DNA from: Sphingobium fontiphilum
GTDB taxonomy: Bacteria > Pseudomonadota > Alphaproteobacteria > Sphingomonadales > Sphingomonadaceae
Direction of reading: 5' to 3'
Length of the DNA stretch: 64,000 nucleotides
NCBI RefSeq assembly: GCF_014196635.1
Contig: NZ_JACIEB010000001.1
Coordinates: 62,001 to 126,000 of the forward strand
A program made the translations under genes and the position numbers. Below the pieces are notes generated by a model. It saw only the letters and a list, made by a program, of their open reading frames with translations, was not told where the DNA came from and searched no databases. Each line of letters starts with the position of its first letter. The first letter of the stretch is position 1. Shown in pieces: positions 17,164 through 27,000 of this stretch.

Positions 17164-17711
17164 AAACGCCCAGCCTGCGGGAGCAGCGCCTGATCGCCAT
17201 CCTGATCTTGATCGGCGTCGTCGCGATTGTGTGGTTGGGCATGGCCCAACCCATGATCGACGGCTTTGCCGAGCGGCGGGCGGCGCGCGCGCAATTGCTG
17301 GCCCAGCATCAGCGAAACCAGCAAATGGCCGCTTCGCTGCCATTGCTGCGCGCGGCCGCACGACGGCAGCGCGAGGATGCCGCCCGTTTCGCTCTGCCAG
17401 CAGCATCCGCCGACGCGGCGCAAGGCCGCCTGCGCGATCTGGTCAGCAGGATCGCCGTTCGTAACAATATCGTCATCAAAAAGTCGCAGAGCGAAACCAG
17501 CCGACCGGGGTGGGCAAGCTTGCGGATCAATGGCGTTCTCATGCTGGATCAATTGGCGCGTTTCATGGCCGATATTCAGAATGAGCAACCCGTGATCCTG
17601 ATTGAGTCGACCAGCATCGCGGCCAACGCGGCGCTCCAGAGCGGAGTGGCTGCGCCGATGGAGGTTCAACTTGAAATTTCCGCGCCTTTCGACGCTTCGG
17701 CGATCCGCTGA
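17160..17711 (+). CDS. gspM: Type II secretion protein GspM
   Basis: The short bitopic protein (183 residues) has a membrane segment near residues 10-28 (LIAILILIGVVAIVWLGMA), a coiled-coil stretch and a ferredoxin-like periplasmic domain, as in GspM. It partners GspL at the inner membrane. It overlaps gspL by four bases. Its last 41 bases overlap the following gene, whose start I place inside it. Confidence 0.88.
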   Translation: MKTPSLREQRLIAILILIGVVAIVWLGMAQPMIDGFAERRAARAQLLAQHQRNQQMAASLPLLRAAARRQREDAARFALPAASADAAQGRLRDLVSRIAVRNNIVIKKSQSETSRPGWASLRINGVLMLDQLARFMADIQNEQPVILIESTSIAANAALQSGVAAPMEVQLEISAPFDASAIR

Positions 17712-18144
17712 AGCCGCGCCGCTTCCGGCGGCGATGTCGGTGCTGCTGGCCATCGCGCTGCTGTTCCAGCTGCTGATGCCGGTGGACCCGGACTTGCCCG
17801 CGGTGCCGGTGGGTGCGGGCAAGGCGCTGACGCTGCCGCGCCAGGCCATTGCGACGGTGGAGATTCCCTCCGCCATTGGCGCGCGCGCCATGTTCGCCCC
17901 CGGCGGCGGCGGCGCGAAGAGCGATAGCGGCGTGCCCATGCTGATCGGGCTGGCGCGATCAAGGGGGGCGGGCGTCGCGGTGCTGCGCGGATCGGACGGG
18001 GTCGCCCATATGTTGACGATCGGCCAGTCCATCGGTCGCTGGCGACTGGTCGGTTTGGATAGCGCCTCTGTCAGGCTGAACGACGGCGAACGCAGCCTGT
18101 TGTTGCGGGTCGGGGAAGCCGCATCGACGGGAGCGCCGCAATGA
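17671..18144 (+). CDS. Type II secretion GspC/GspN-like inner-membrane protein
   Basis: The 157-residue protein has a membrane anchor (MSVLLAIALLFQLLM) and a periplasmic homology-region-like domain (PMLIGLARSRGAGVAVLRGSDG to SVRLNDGERSLLLRV). This is the layout of GspC, which links the inner-membrane platform to the secretin; databases often name this short sphingomonad form GspN. TTG 17671 has GGAGG six bases upstream, a better start than the ATG at 17734 inside the membrane segment or at 17602. It overlaps gspM by 41 bases and gspD by four. No PDZ domain is present. Confidence 0.75.
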   Translation: MKFPRLSTLRRSAEAAPLPAAMSVLLAIALLFQLLMPVDPDLPAVPVGAGKALTLPRQAIATVEIPSAIGARAMFAPGGGGAKSDSGVPMLIGLARSRGAGVAVLRGSDGVAHMLTIGQSIGRWRLVGLDSASVRLNDGERSLLLRVGEAASTGAPQ

Positions 18145-20180
18145 TGCGCGATCAGCTCAAGCGCATCGGGCTTGGCCTGTTGCTGGTCGCGCTTGTCGCG
18201 CCGGCCGCCGCGCAGGAGGACGATAGCGCACGCGATGTTCGGACGACCATCGTCCCGGGCAATGGCAATATCCCTGCGCCTCGCCTGAGCGGGGGAGACA
18301 AGCCACTGGCGCGCGGCGACATATCGCTGAATTTCCCGGGCGTCAGCGTGCAGCAGGTCGCGCGCGCCGTGCTGGGCGACATTTTGCACGTTCCCTTCAG
18401 CATTGATCCGACGCTCGATACGCCGGTCACGGTCGTGTCCGATCGGCCGATCGCACGGTCGGCGGTCATGCCGTTTCTGGAAGGGGCGTTTCGCGCCTCG
18501 GGCCTCGCCATTATCAACAGCAATGGCACCTACATCGTCACCACGGTCGAACAGGCGCGCCAGCAGGCGGGACTGGTGGGTGAAGGCAATAGCGGCTTTG
18601 GCAATGAAAGCTTCACCCTGCAGTTCGTCAGTGCGACGCTGTTGCAGCGGGTGCTGGAAACGGTCCTTCCGGGGCTGGTCGTCAACATCGATGCGGGTCA
18701 GAATGTGCTGACTATCGCTGGGACCACCGGCCAGCGCAGCGCGGTGCGCGATCTGGTGCAGCGGTTCGACGTCAACTGGCTGCGCAACATGTCCTTCGCG
18801 CTTTATGTGCCGCGCCGGACGGACGCGCGGCTGATCGTGCCCGAACTGGAAAAACTGGTCGACGGGCCGGGCGCGCCGACGGCGGGTCTGGTGAAGCTGA
18901 TCGCGATGGACCGCCTCAACGGCATATTGGCGGTGTCGTCGCAACCCCAATATTTGCAGGATGTGCAGCGTTGGGTCGACATACTCGACCGCGAGGGCGA
19001 AAACAGCCAGCCGCGCATATTCGTCTATCGGGTGCAGAATGGCCGTTCGGCTGATCTGGCCAAAACGATACTGGCCGCGTTCGGCATGGCGCGCGGAGGC
19101 GCATCGGGGCAGGCGCGTGGCAACGCGACGGAAGACGGGCTTGCGACTGGCGCAGCCGGCAATGGTCGCGGCCTCTATGGCCAAAATCAGGCTGCCGACG
19201 CCGATGGGTCGGGCGGCGGGGGCGAAGCCATGCCGACCGTTGGCAATGGCCAGCAGGAGGGGGCCAGGGGAAGCGGCGGCCTGCCCACCGGCATGACCAT
19301 CACCAGCGACGAAGCGAACAACGCGGTCGTCGTCTATGCCACGCCCCAGACCTACGCGATCATCGAGGATGCACTGCGCAAGTTGGACATTCCGCCGTTG
19401 CAGGTGTTGATCGAGGTGGCGATCACCGAAGTGTCGCTGAACGACGAACTGCGCTACGGCGTCCAGTGGCTGTTCCGCGACGGCAATGACGAGGCGGCGT
19501 TGACGCGCGGCACGAGCGCGGTGCCGACACGCATCTTTCCGGGACTTTCGCTCGGCTATTCCAATGGCGGCAGCGTGCAGGCGACGCTCAACGCGCTGGA
19601 GGGGCTGACCAAGGTCAATGTCGTGTCCGCACCCAAATTACTAGTCATCAACAATCAGACCGCCTCGCTTCAGGTCGGCGATCAGGTGCCCATATCCTCA
19701 TCGTCGGCGGTCAGCGTGCAAAACCCGGACGCGCCGATCGTCAACGCGATCGAGTATAAGGATACGGGCGTCATCCTGAAGATCACGCCGCGCGTCAACA
19801 GCGGCGGCCTGGTCCTGCTCGACATCAGTCAGGAGGTGAGCGACGTGTCGTCGACCAGCACGTCCAATATCGATTCGCCCACCATTTCGACGCGCCGACT
19901 GGCCACATCCATCGCCGTGCAGGACAGCCAGACCATCGCGCTGGGCGGCCTGATCCGGGCGATCAAGACGCAGGGAAATGATGGCATTCCGCTGCTGTCG
20001 CGCATTCCGGTTCTGGGCGCGCTGTTCGGCACGAAGACGCAGAATGATCGACGCACCGAACTGCTCATCATGTTGCGGCCGCGCGTGGTGCGCACCGTGG
20101 ACGACGGACGCGCCATCACCGACGAACTGCGGGACAAGATCCAGACGCTCAAGCCCGGCACCCGGGGTGCGGACCTTTAA
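18141..20180 (+). CDS. gspD: Type II secretion secretin GspD
   Basis: GspD forms the outer-membrane channel. The 679-residue protein has a signal peptide (to about residue 25) and N0-N3 domains, starting with ISLNFPGVSVQQVARAVLGDI. A glycine-rich insertion near residues 315-375 is typical of the N3 domain. The secretin core contains VEVAITEVSLNDELRYGVQW, the VNVVSAPKLLVINNQTASLQVGD region, and a C-terminal GIPLLSRIPVLGALFG then RRTELLIMLRPRVV. It has no extra C-terminal S-domain. It overlaps the preceding gene by four bases, and its end overlaps the gspK start. Confidence 0.96.
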   Translation: MMRDQLKRIGLGLLLVALVAPAAAQEDDSARDVRTTIVPGNGNIPAPRLSGGDKPLARGDISLNFPGVSVQQVARAVLGDILHVPFSIDPTLDTPVTVVSDRPIARSAVMPFLEGAFRASGLAIINSNGTYIVTTVEQARQQAGLVGEGNSGFGNESFTLQFVSATLLQRVLETVLPGLVVNIDAGQNVLTIAGTTGQRSAVRDLVQRFDVNWLRNMSFALYVPRRTDARLIVPELEKLVDGPGAPTAGLVKLIAMDRLNGILAVSSQPQYLQDVQRWVDILDREGENSQPRIFVYRVQNGRSADLAKTILAAFGMARGGASGQARGNATEDGLATGAAGNGRGLYGQNQAADADGSGGGGEAMPTVGNGQQEGARGSGGLPTGMTITSDEANNAVVVYATPQTYAIIEDALRKLDIPPLQVLIEVAITEVSLNDELRYGVQWLFRDGNDEAALTRGTSAVPTRIFPGLSLGYSNGGSVQATLNALEGLTKVNVVSAPKLLVINNQTASLQVGDQVPISSSSAVSVQNPDAPIVNAIEYKDTGVILKITPRVNSGGLVLLDISQEVSDVSSTSTSNIDSPTISTRRLATSIAVQDSQTIALGGLIRAIKTQGNDGIPLLSRIPVLGALFGTKTQNDRRTELLIMLRPRVVRTVDDGRAITDELRDKIQTLKPGTRGADL

Positions 20181-21033
20181 AGCCCCGCCGCCCGGAGAGG
20201 CGGGCTATGCTTTACTAGCGGCCGTCGCCGGGCTGGCGGTGTTTGGCTATATCGCCTTTGCGATGCTCGCGGCCGAGCGCGGCGGCCTTTCGGGGACGAT
20301 CGCGCAGGGGCAGCGCGCACGATTGTCCGCGGCGGCCGATGCCGGGCTGGTGCTTGCCGCGTCGAACCTTGCTGCTGGCGAATTCGGCCGGGAACCCTGG
20401 CGGATCGACGGGCGGCCCTATCATATCCGCTTTGAAGGTTTTGCGCTCACGATTCGGGTTGAGGACGAGAGGGGCAAAATCCGGATCAATCAGTTGAGCG
20501 AGGATCAGGTGCGACTGATGTTCCAGAGCGCCGGGATTGACGGGCGCCGACTGGACGAGGTCACCGATGCGTTTCTCGACTGGATCGACGTTGACAATGA
20601 CCGGCGCCCCTATGGCGCGGAGGCAGAGGATTATGCCGGGCTGGGATATCGGCCGCGCAATGGTCCATTGCGATCGCTTGCGGAACTGGCGCTCATCAGG
20701 GGCGTTGACAAGCCGCTCCATGACCGGATCGCGCCAGCCGCGACGCTGTTCTTCGGTGGAGCGGGGGCATTCAGCCCGTCGACCGGCCACCCGCTCGCCA
20801 TCGCCGTGATGACGGGAACCGGCATGGGTTCGCCCCAAGTGATTGAGCGTCAGCGCGCGATTGCGGGCCAGCGTGTCGCTATCGACCTGTCGGAAGGGGA
20901 GAGCCTCACCGCGCGACCGCTGACGGTGCGCGTCCTGGCTGAGGATGGCCAGCGCGGCAGGCTTGAGCGGGCAACCATCATCGAATTTCCTCGTGGCCCC
21001 GGTGGAGGCTGGGAAATACGCCAGGAGGAATAG
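20167..21033 (+). CDS. gspK: Minor pseudopilin GspK
   Basis: GTG 20167, overlapping the end of gspD, gives MRTFKAPPPGEAG then YALLAAVAGLAVFGYIAFAML, a prepilin leader and helix. GspK normally lacks the +5 glutamate, as here. The body carries GKIRINQLSEDQVRLMF, AFLDWIDVDNDRRPYGAE (the calcium-binding loop) and the SLAELALIRGV helix-hairpin region, all typical of GspK, the pseudopilus tip cap. Length is 288 residues. It is the last gene of the operon, ahead of a strong hairpin. No prepilin peptidase (GspO) lies in the window. Confidence 0.92.
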   Translation: MRTFKAPPPGEAGYALLAAVAGLAVFGYIAFAMLAAERGGLSGTIAQGQRARLSAAADAGLVLAASNLAAGEFGREPWRIDGRPYHIRFEGFALTIRVEDERGKIRINQLSEDQVRLMFQSAGIDGRRLDEVTDAFLDWIDVDNDRRPYGAEAEDYAGLGYRPRNGPLRSLAELALIRGVDKPLHDRIAPAATLFFGGAGAFSPSTGHPLAIAVMTGTGMGSPQVIERQRAIAGQRVAIDLSEGESLTARPLTVRVLAEDGQRGRLERATIIEFPRGPGGGWEIRQEE

Positions 21034-21038
21034 CCTGG

Positions 21039-21064
21039 TTGCGGCGCCCGGACCGGCGCCGCAA
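21039..21064. terminator. Hairpin between convergent gspK and tpsA
   Basis: TTGCGGCGCC (21039-21048) is perfectly complementary to GGCGCCGCAA (21055-21064) with a 6-base loop. It sits in the 47-base gap between two convergent operons, so it probably ends transcription in both directions, though neither side has a T run. Confidence 0.55.
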
Positions 21065-21080
21065 TCATGCGCCCGCACCC

Positions 21081-24000
21081 TTATTGCGCGGGGCAGTCGG
21101 CCGGGCGCGGGGTCTGGTCGCAACGGTCCTTGTCCCCCGCATAACCCTGAACATCGACGAAGATCTGCGTTCGTTGCTCGTCGCCCTTGCCAGCGGTGGC
21201 CGCCTTGGCGGCTTCGCTCGCCGCGGCCGAGGCCGCATTGGACGCCGCTACTGCGCCTGCATCGACCACGGGGGAGGATACGACGCCGATGCTGGCGCCG
21301 CCGACCTGGAAATTGTCGGCATTGGCGACCGCTGCTGCGGCGACGAACAGATTGCCCGCAACGCGCACGCCTGCATCGCCTGCGTCGACGGTGCCGCGCG
21401 GCGCGATCAGGAACACGTCGGGCGGGGTCACGCCCACGGCCGGAGCAAAGGCGGCGATGCCCGCGCCCGAAACGCCGCCCACGGCGTCGACCTGGCTAAA
21501 GCCATTTTCGTCGATCCGCACGACGACCGGCGGGAAGCTGGCGGCGCTCTTTGGCCCCTGCCCGGCGTTGAGGTCGCCGTTCGAGGACCAGAGCGTGATG
21601 TCGCCGCCGCCGCGCGTGAACAGGCGGCTCTGGTTGAGCAGCAGGCTGCCGTCGGTAAAGCTCATCAGGCGGCCGCCGCGCAGGGTGATGATGCCTTCAT
21701 AACCCGCCGGGATCGACGAGATGGTAGCCGGGCTGATCTGGCTGAAGCCGAGCGCGGGGTTGCCGTTGGCCGAGAGCGAGACGGCGCGGTCGCCGGCGAA
21801 CAGGCGGGTGCCGTCATAAGTGCGGCGGGCGGCCTGTTCCGACGTGCGTACGGTCGAGCCGGCGAGGATGCGTCCGCCCGGCCCCAACAGCGCGATGTCG
21901 CCGCCGCGCGCGGTCTGGATCGTCGCGATGCGGAGGTCAAGATTACCGGTTTCCACCGTGTCCGACGCCCCAGCCTCGCCCCCTTCCAGATTGTTGGCGG
22001 TATAGCCAAGATCGGGCGAAAACAGCGTGTTCACCGCACGATAGCCACGGCTATATTGGAGATAGGAGGGGCCGTCGGGCCGCGATGTCATTTCCAGCTC
22101 GTTGAAATAGATTTCCTTGATGAGGAAGCTGCGCTGGTTAAGTTCCGGCAGTGTCAGGAAGGCGTCATAAGCCTGCTGCGCCGTCACGGATGTGGAGCCA
22201 TAGCGTTGCGACAGCAGATCGGCGGCGTGAGCCTTCATCCAGGCGATCAGGATCGGGCCATAGATGGGCTGGGTGCGATCAGCGATCAGGTTGCCGTTGG
22301 CGTCCTCCACCTGCACGAACAGGTCGTCGTCGAGGTCGGCGATGTTGGCCGGGTCGACATAGATGTCGCGCAAGCTGGCGTAATCAGCGCCCTTGCCTAC
22401 GCCGAACAGCACGTTGATGTCTGCGCCGGTTTCGCCCAGCGCAGGGTTCCATTCATTGCCGATGGAGAGGATTCCGCCACCCATGGACAACTGGCCATAA
22501 AAGTCGATTTCGCCGTCACGAACCCGGCGCGGGTCGACTACCGCCGAATTGAGGAACGGTCCTGCATCGCGCCCTGCCTCCAGAACGAAAGCGCCGGGGC
22601 CGCCGATGACGAAGCTGTTGCCCTGAAGCGCGGGCAGCGGATCGCCAAAGACGCCATTGCCTAACTGCGCGCGCGTCAGTGTCGCGGTGGCGATGATGTC
22701 GCGCCCGGCGACAACGCGGGTGATGTCGTTGGCGGTGATATTCTGGTTGAACAACATCATGTTGACGATGTCGCGCCCGGCGCTGATCCGCGCCTGCTTG
22801 GGCAGGGACAGAATCAGGTCCAGGGCATCGCCACCGGCATGGACGCGCACCGGCTCATCGTCGCCCAGATGGGTGATGGCGCTGTTGTGCAGCGCGGCGC
22901 GCTCGGCCGTCGATGTATCGGGCAGGATGACCGGGAAACTGAAATCCTGACCGGCGACCAGCGTTGCCGGTTCGGTGACGCTGAACGCCGAGAAATAGCC
23001 GGGCAACTGGCCGGGATCGCGATCCTCCATGGTGATCGTTGTGGCGTTGATGTCGCCGCCCGCCAGCAGGCGCAACTGGCCCGTCGGGCTGGGGAAGAGG
23101 TTGATGGTGCGTGCGCCGCCCGGCTCGGCCCGCGCCGCCGTCAGCGTGAGGTCGCCGGTTAAAGAGGCGAGGTTGACTGTGGCGGGATAGACGGCCGTTG
23201 CCGCTTGCCCCGTGCGCCCGGTCACCACGGTCGCGCCCTGATCCAATATCGAAATGCCGCCATTGGCGATCAGGTCGATGGCCGAATTGGCCGAGTAGAA
23301 GCCAAAGGCATTGAGAGCCATGGTCGGGTCGCTGCCGTCGCCGCGCGCGCCCAGAGCGGCGATGCCTTGCAATTGGGCGGATCCGCCGACGTTGAAACGG
23401 ATATGGGCGTCGTTGATGCGCACCCGCAGCAGATTTTGCGCCAGTTCGCCGCTGACGAAGCTGGCCAGCGTGCCTGCGCTTCGGATGGACCCGGCGATGG
23501 CCAGCGCGCCGTCGCCATGGGCCAGATCGATCCTGCCGCCCAGCAGGTCGCCGCCAGCATTGACCAGAATGTTGCCGCTGCCCCAGTTCATCAGCGTGCG
23601 GGTAACGGTCAGCCCGTCGCTGCTCACCGCGTCGGCGGTTGTCGTGCTGGACAGGGAAGCCAAGGTCAGGTCGGAAATGTCGCCGCCAGCACGGAGCGTG
23701 AGCGATCCGCCACCCAGTGCGCCGATGCCGGACGTAAAGAGCTGGGTGTTGATGCGCTGGTTGACGCTGTCGCCAATCGCGCCGATCCGCCAGGGCTGAT
23801 CCGATGAACCAATGAATGAGAAGCCTGCGTTGGCGACGCGGGCTTCGCCATAGACGTCACGACGGCCCAGCACATCGCCCAGCGCACCGACGCCGATGTC
23901 GCCGCCGCCGGTCAGATAGGCAGGATCGTTGGCGAACAGGCCGGCAAGCGCCGATTGCGATCCACGGCCATAACGGAAGCTGCCGATTTCCTCATCGCTT

Positions 24001-27000
24001 GGCGCAGCGGCCAGATAGGATGAGGGGTCGACCGTCAAAACTTCGCCGGTCTGCATGTTGGTGGCCATGACCAGCCCCGTCGCGGCCAAATGGCCGACCG
24101 TGTAGACCGATGTCCCGCCCACCTGGTATCGAGTGCTGCCCACGGCGCGGGTTGTGACCGTGTCGCCGTTGCGCAGGTCGACGTCGCCCGCGGCGGCGAT
24201 GCTGATGTCGCCGGTGCCCGTGCGGACCAGCGTGCGAACAAAGGCAGTCGTGGATGTTTGCGACGAGCCGCCCGACACGATGCCCGTTGCAGGATCAAGC
24301 ACCAGCGCCGTCAGGTCCGCCTCAATCTCCGTCAGGAACGCTTCGGCCAGGGCGGCCGTGGTGCTGACCGCGGTGGGATTGGTCGATCCCCCTTCATAGC
24401 GATAGGCGCCAGTGGTCTGGGCGCCGAAATAGGCCAGGGCCCGCGCCCGCAGGAAGGAGGAAATGGCACCATAACGGCCGCCCGACAGGTTGATGGTGGT
24501 GTAGCCGTTTTCGCGCGGGCGCAGCGCGTCGCCATTTTCGCTGACCAGCTCGTCAAAGCCATAATAGAAGCGGCCGTTGCCCAGGACGATATCGCCACCG
24601 AAGGTCGCGCCGCCACCCGCGCCATAGCCATAGCTGCGTTCGCCTTCCACCGACACCTTGCCCAGCGATGCGGCGTCGACACGCAGCGGATCGATGGAGG
24701 GGAGGCCGCTGGTGCCCAAGCCCAGATCGGCGCCGCCGACAAGCGTGTAGCTCCACGAACCCGCGACGCTGCCATCAGACAGGATCGGGAACAGGCTGGC
24801 CGAACCGATTGGATCGCCCGCGCCATCCGTTCCAGCGCCCAGTGCGGCCGCACTGTTGGCAAGCGCATTATAAGGCATGTCGTTGGGCAGTGGCTGCGGC
24901 GGCACCGATACTTCGGTGCTGGTCGAGGACAGGGCGCTGAAATTGATCAGCGCGCGCAGCAGTTGGCCCGAGTTGGTGTAGGAGACGATGCCCGGGCAAC
25001 TGCGTGGACCAAAGCAACTGAGCGGCACGACAATCTGACGCGAACCGCCCGTGCCGCCGATCACCTTGACCAGATAATCGGGATCGGACTGGTCGCCGAA
25101 GGTGAACATGCCGTCCGTGATCGAACCGGCGATGGTGAGGTCGCCACCGGCCCGCAGCGTCAGTGCTCCGGCCGCGCCATAGATGCTGCCGCCGACGCGA
25201 TAGAGGAAATCGGCATGATTTTCGAGCAGTTCGGCCTCACGCCCGGCGTTCACGACGACCTTTCCGGGCAGCAATGTCGACTGGCGCATCACGCCAGCGG
25301 CCATTGCGCCGTCCACATCGATGTTCGCGGCGGCGAAATTCCAGTTCGACGCCAGCTTGATGTCGCCGCCATAGGTCAGTTCGATGCCGGGACGGGCGAG
25401 GAAGACCGGATTGTCCGACAGGGCGCCCAGATTGGCATAGGCCGCCGAAATATCGAAATTCTCGATGAACTGCGGAATCGTGCCGTCGCCGCGCGCCGCC
25501 AGGAAATTGACGAGGCCGGTTGCCGTCTGCGCGGTGTCGAGCACGGCCGTGCCGTTGACAATCGTGACGCCCGTATAGCGCCCGTCAGCGGCGATAGCGC
25601 CCAGATCATAGCGTTTGAACGCTTCCGCCGTAATCGCGCGTGCGCCGTTGATCGTGCCTGCGAAGCTGGCGTTGATGCTGTCCGCGCCATCCTGTTCGAT
25701 GATCGGCGCGCGCAGCGTCAACGTGCCGCCCTGATCGGAATCGACATAGCTGAACAATGTTTCGCCGTTGCGGATGACCGGCACCAGCCGGTTGCCCGAA
25801 CGCAGCGCCCGCAGGTCGATGGTCGCGCCGCTGTCGATCGTCAGCGCGCCTGTTCCATCGGTGCCGAGCAGCACATCCCCCGCGCTGGCCTGACGGGAAT
25901 CGTCATTGGCATAGCCATCGGCGCTGGCGTCGATCAGCGATCCGGCACGCAAACGCACCCCGGTGCGACCATAGAGCGAAACGTCGCCGCCATTGATGCC
26001 CGAAGTGTCAATGGCGCCGCCAATGTCGACGCCGCCATTTTCCGACGCCAGCAACAGATTTTCAGCGATCAGCGTGCGTCCGGCGGAGAGGGTAAGATCG
26101 CCCGAGCCCGCATGGATATTGATCGTCCCGGTAAAGCCCTGGGGCGCGGCGCTGAAACCGTCCAGGTCGAATGCGCCCCCCGTATCGAGCGTCAGCGAGC
26201 CGCCGCCATCGGGGGCAGCGCCGTCGATGACACCGCCCAGCGTCACCAGACCCTTCGCCGCGCGAAGCGCCAGCGCGCCAGCCTTGCCCTGCGTTCCGCC
26301 CACGCTCATGCGGGTGCCGGTGCCGGCGATGATGCTGCCATCGACGCTGGTGAGGCTGAGCGTTCCACCCGGCGCCGACACCAGATACGGATCGGCTGAA
26401 TCGCCAAATTGGCGAGCGTAGGACGGTGCTTCCAATATGGCGCCGTCGGTCAGGCTGATATCGCCCGTCGCCCTGGCGCTGAGCAAACCTGCGGTGGCGC
26501 GCAGATGCGTGCCCGAAATGAGAATGTCCTGCGCTGTCAAAGCCAGCTTTGCGCCGGGTGTGCCATCGGGCAGCACGACGCCCGCCGTGCCGGTGATCGA
26601 CAGGCTGGCGTCGGTGCCCAGCGACAGTGACGGCAGCGTGGCTTCGACCCCCGGCAGCAGCGTGATCGCGGCGTCGGCGATGAACGGGGTGGCGAGAGAC
26701 AGGTCCGCGCCACCCACCGACAGGCCGCCCACGCCGTCATAACGGATACCGTTCGTCGCGCTGATCGACACCGACTTGCCAAAGCCATCGACACCCAGAA
26801 TGCCCGAGCCGAAGCTCAGCGCGCCGGTTTCGACAAACAGGGATCCTTCCGCGCAGGGCGCCGCACAATTGATCGTCGCGCCGCTGCTGTTGGCGAGGCG
26901 CAGCGAGTCCGAACGGATGGTGACCGATGCGGCGCTGTCACCGATCAGGCCAAAGCCGCTGCTGTCGAAGGTGACGGCGCCAAATTCATACAGGCTGCCG

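Noticed and set aside
16533-19184. An 883-codon minus-strand open frame across gspL-gspD
   Set aside because: It is antisense to four coupled T2SS genes with family motifs and has no domain or start signal of its own.
24090-26399. A 769-codon plus-strand open frame, and several similar ones between 21 and 33.9 kb
   Set aside because: They lie antisense to the continuous 4218-residue TpsA frame and are low-stop shadows typical of high-GC repetitive genes.
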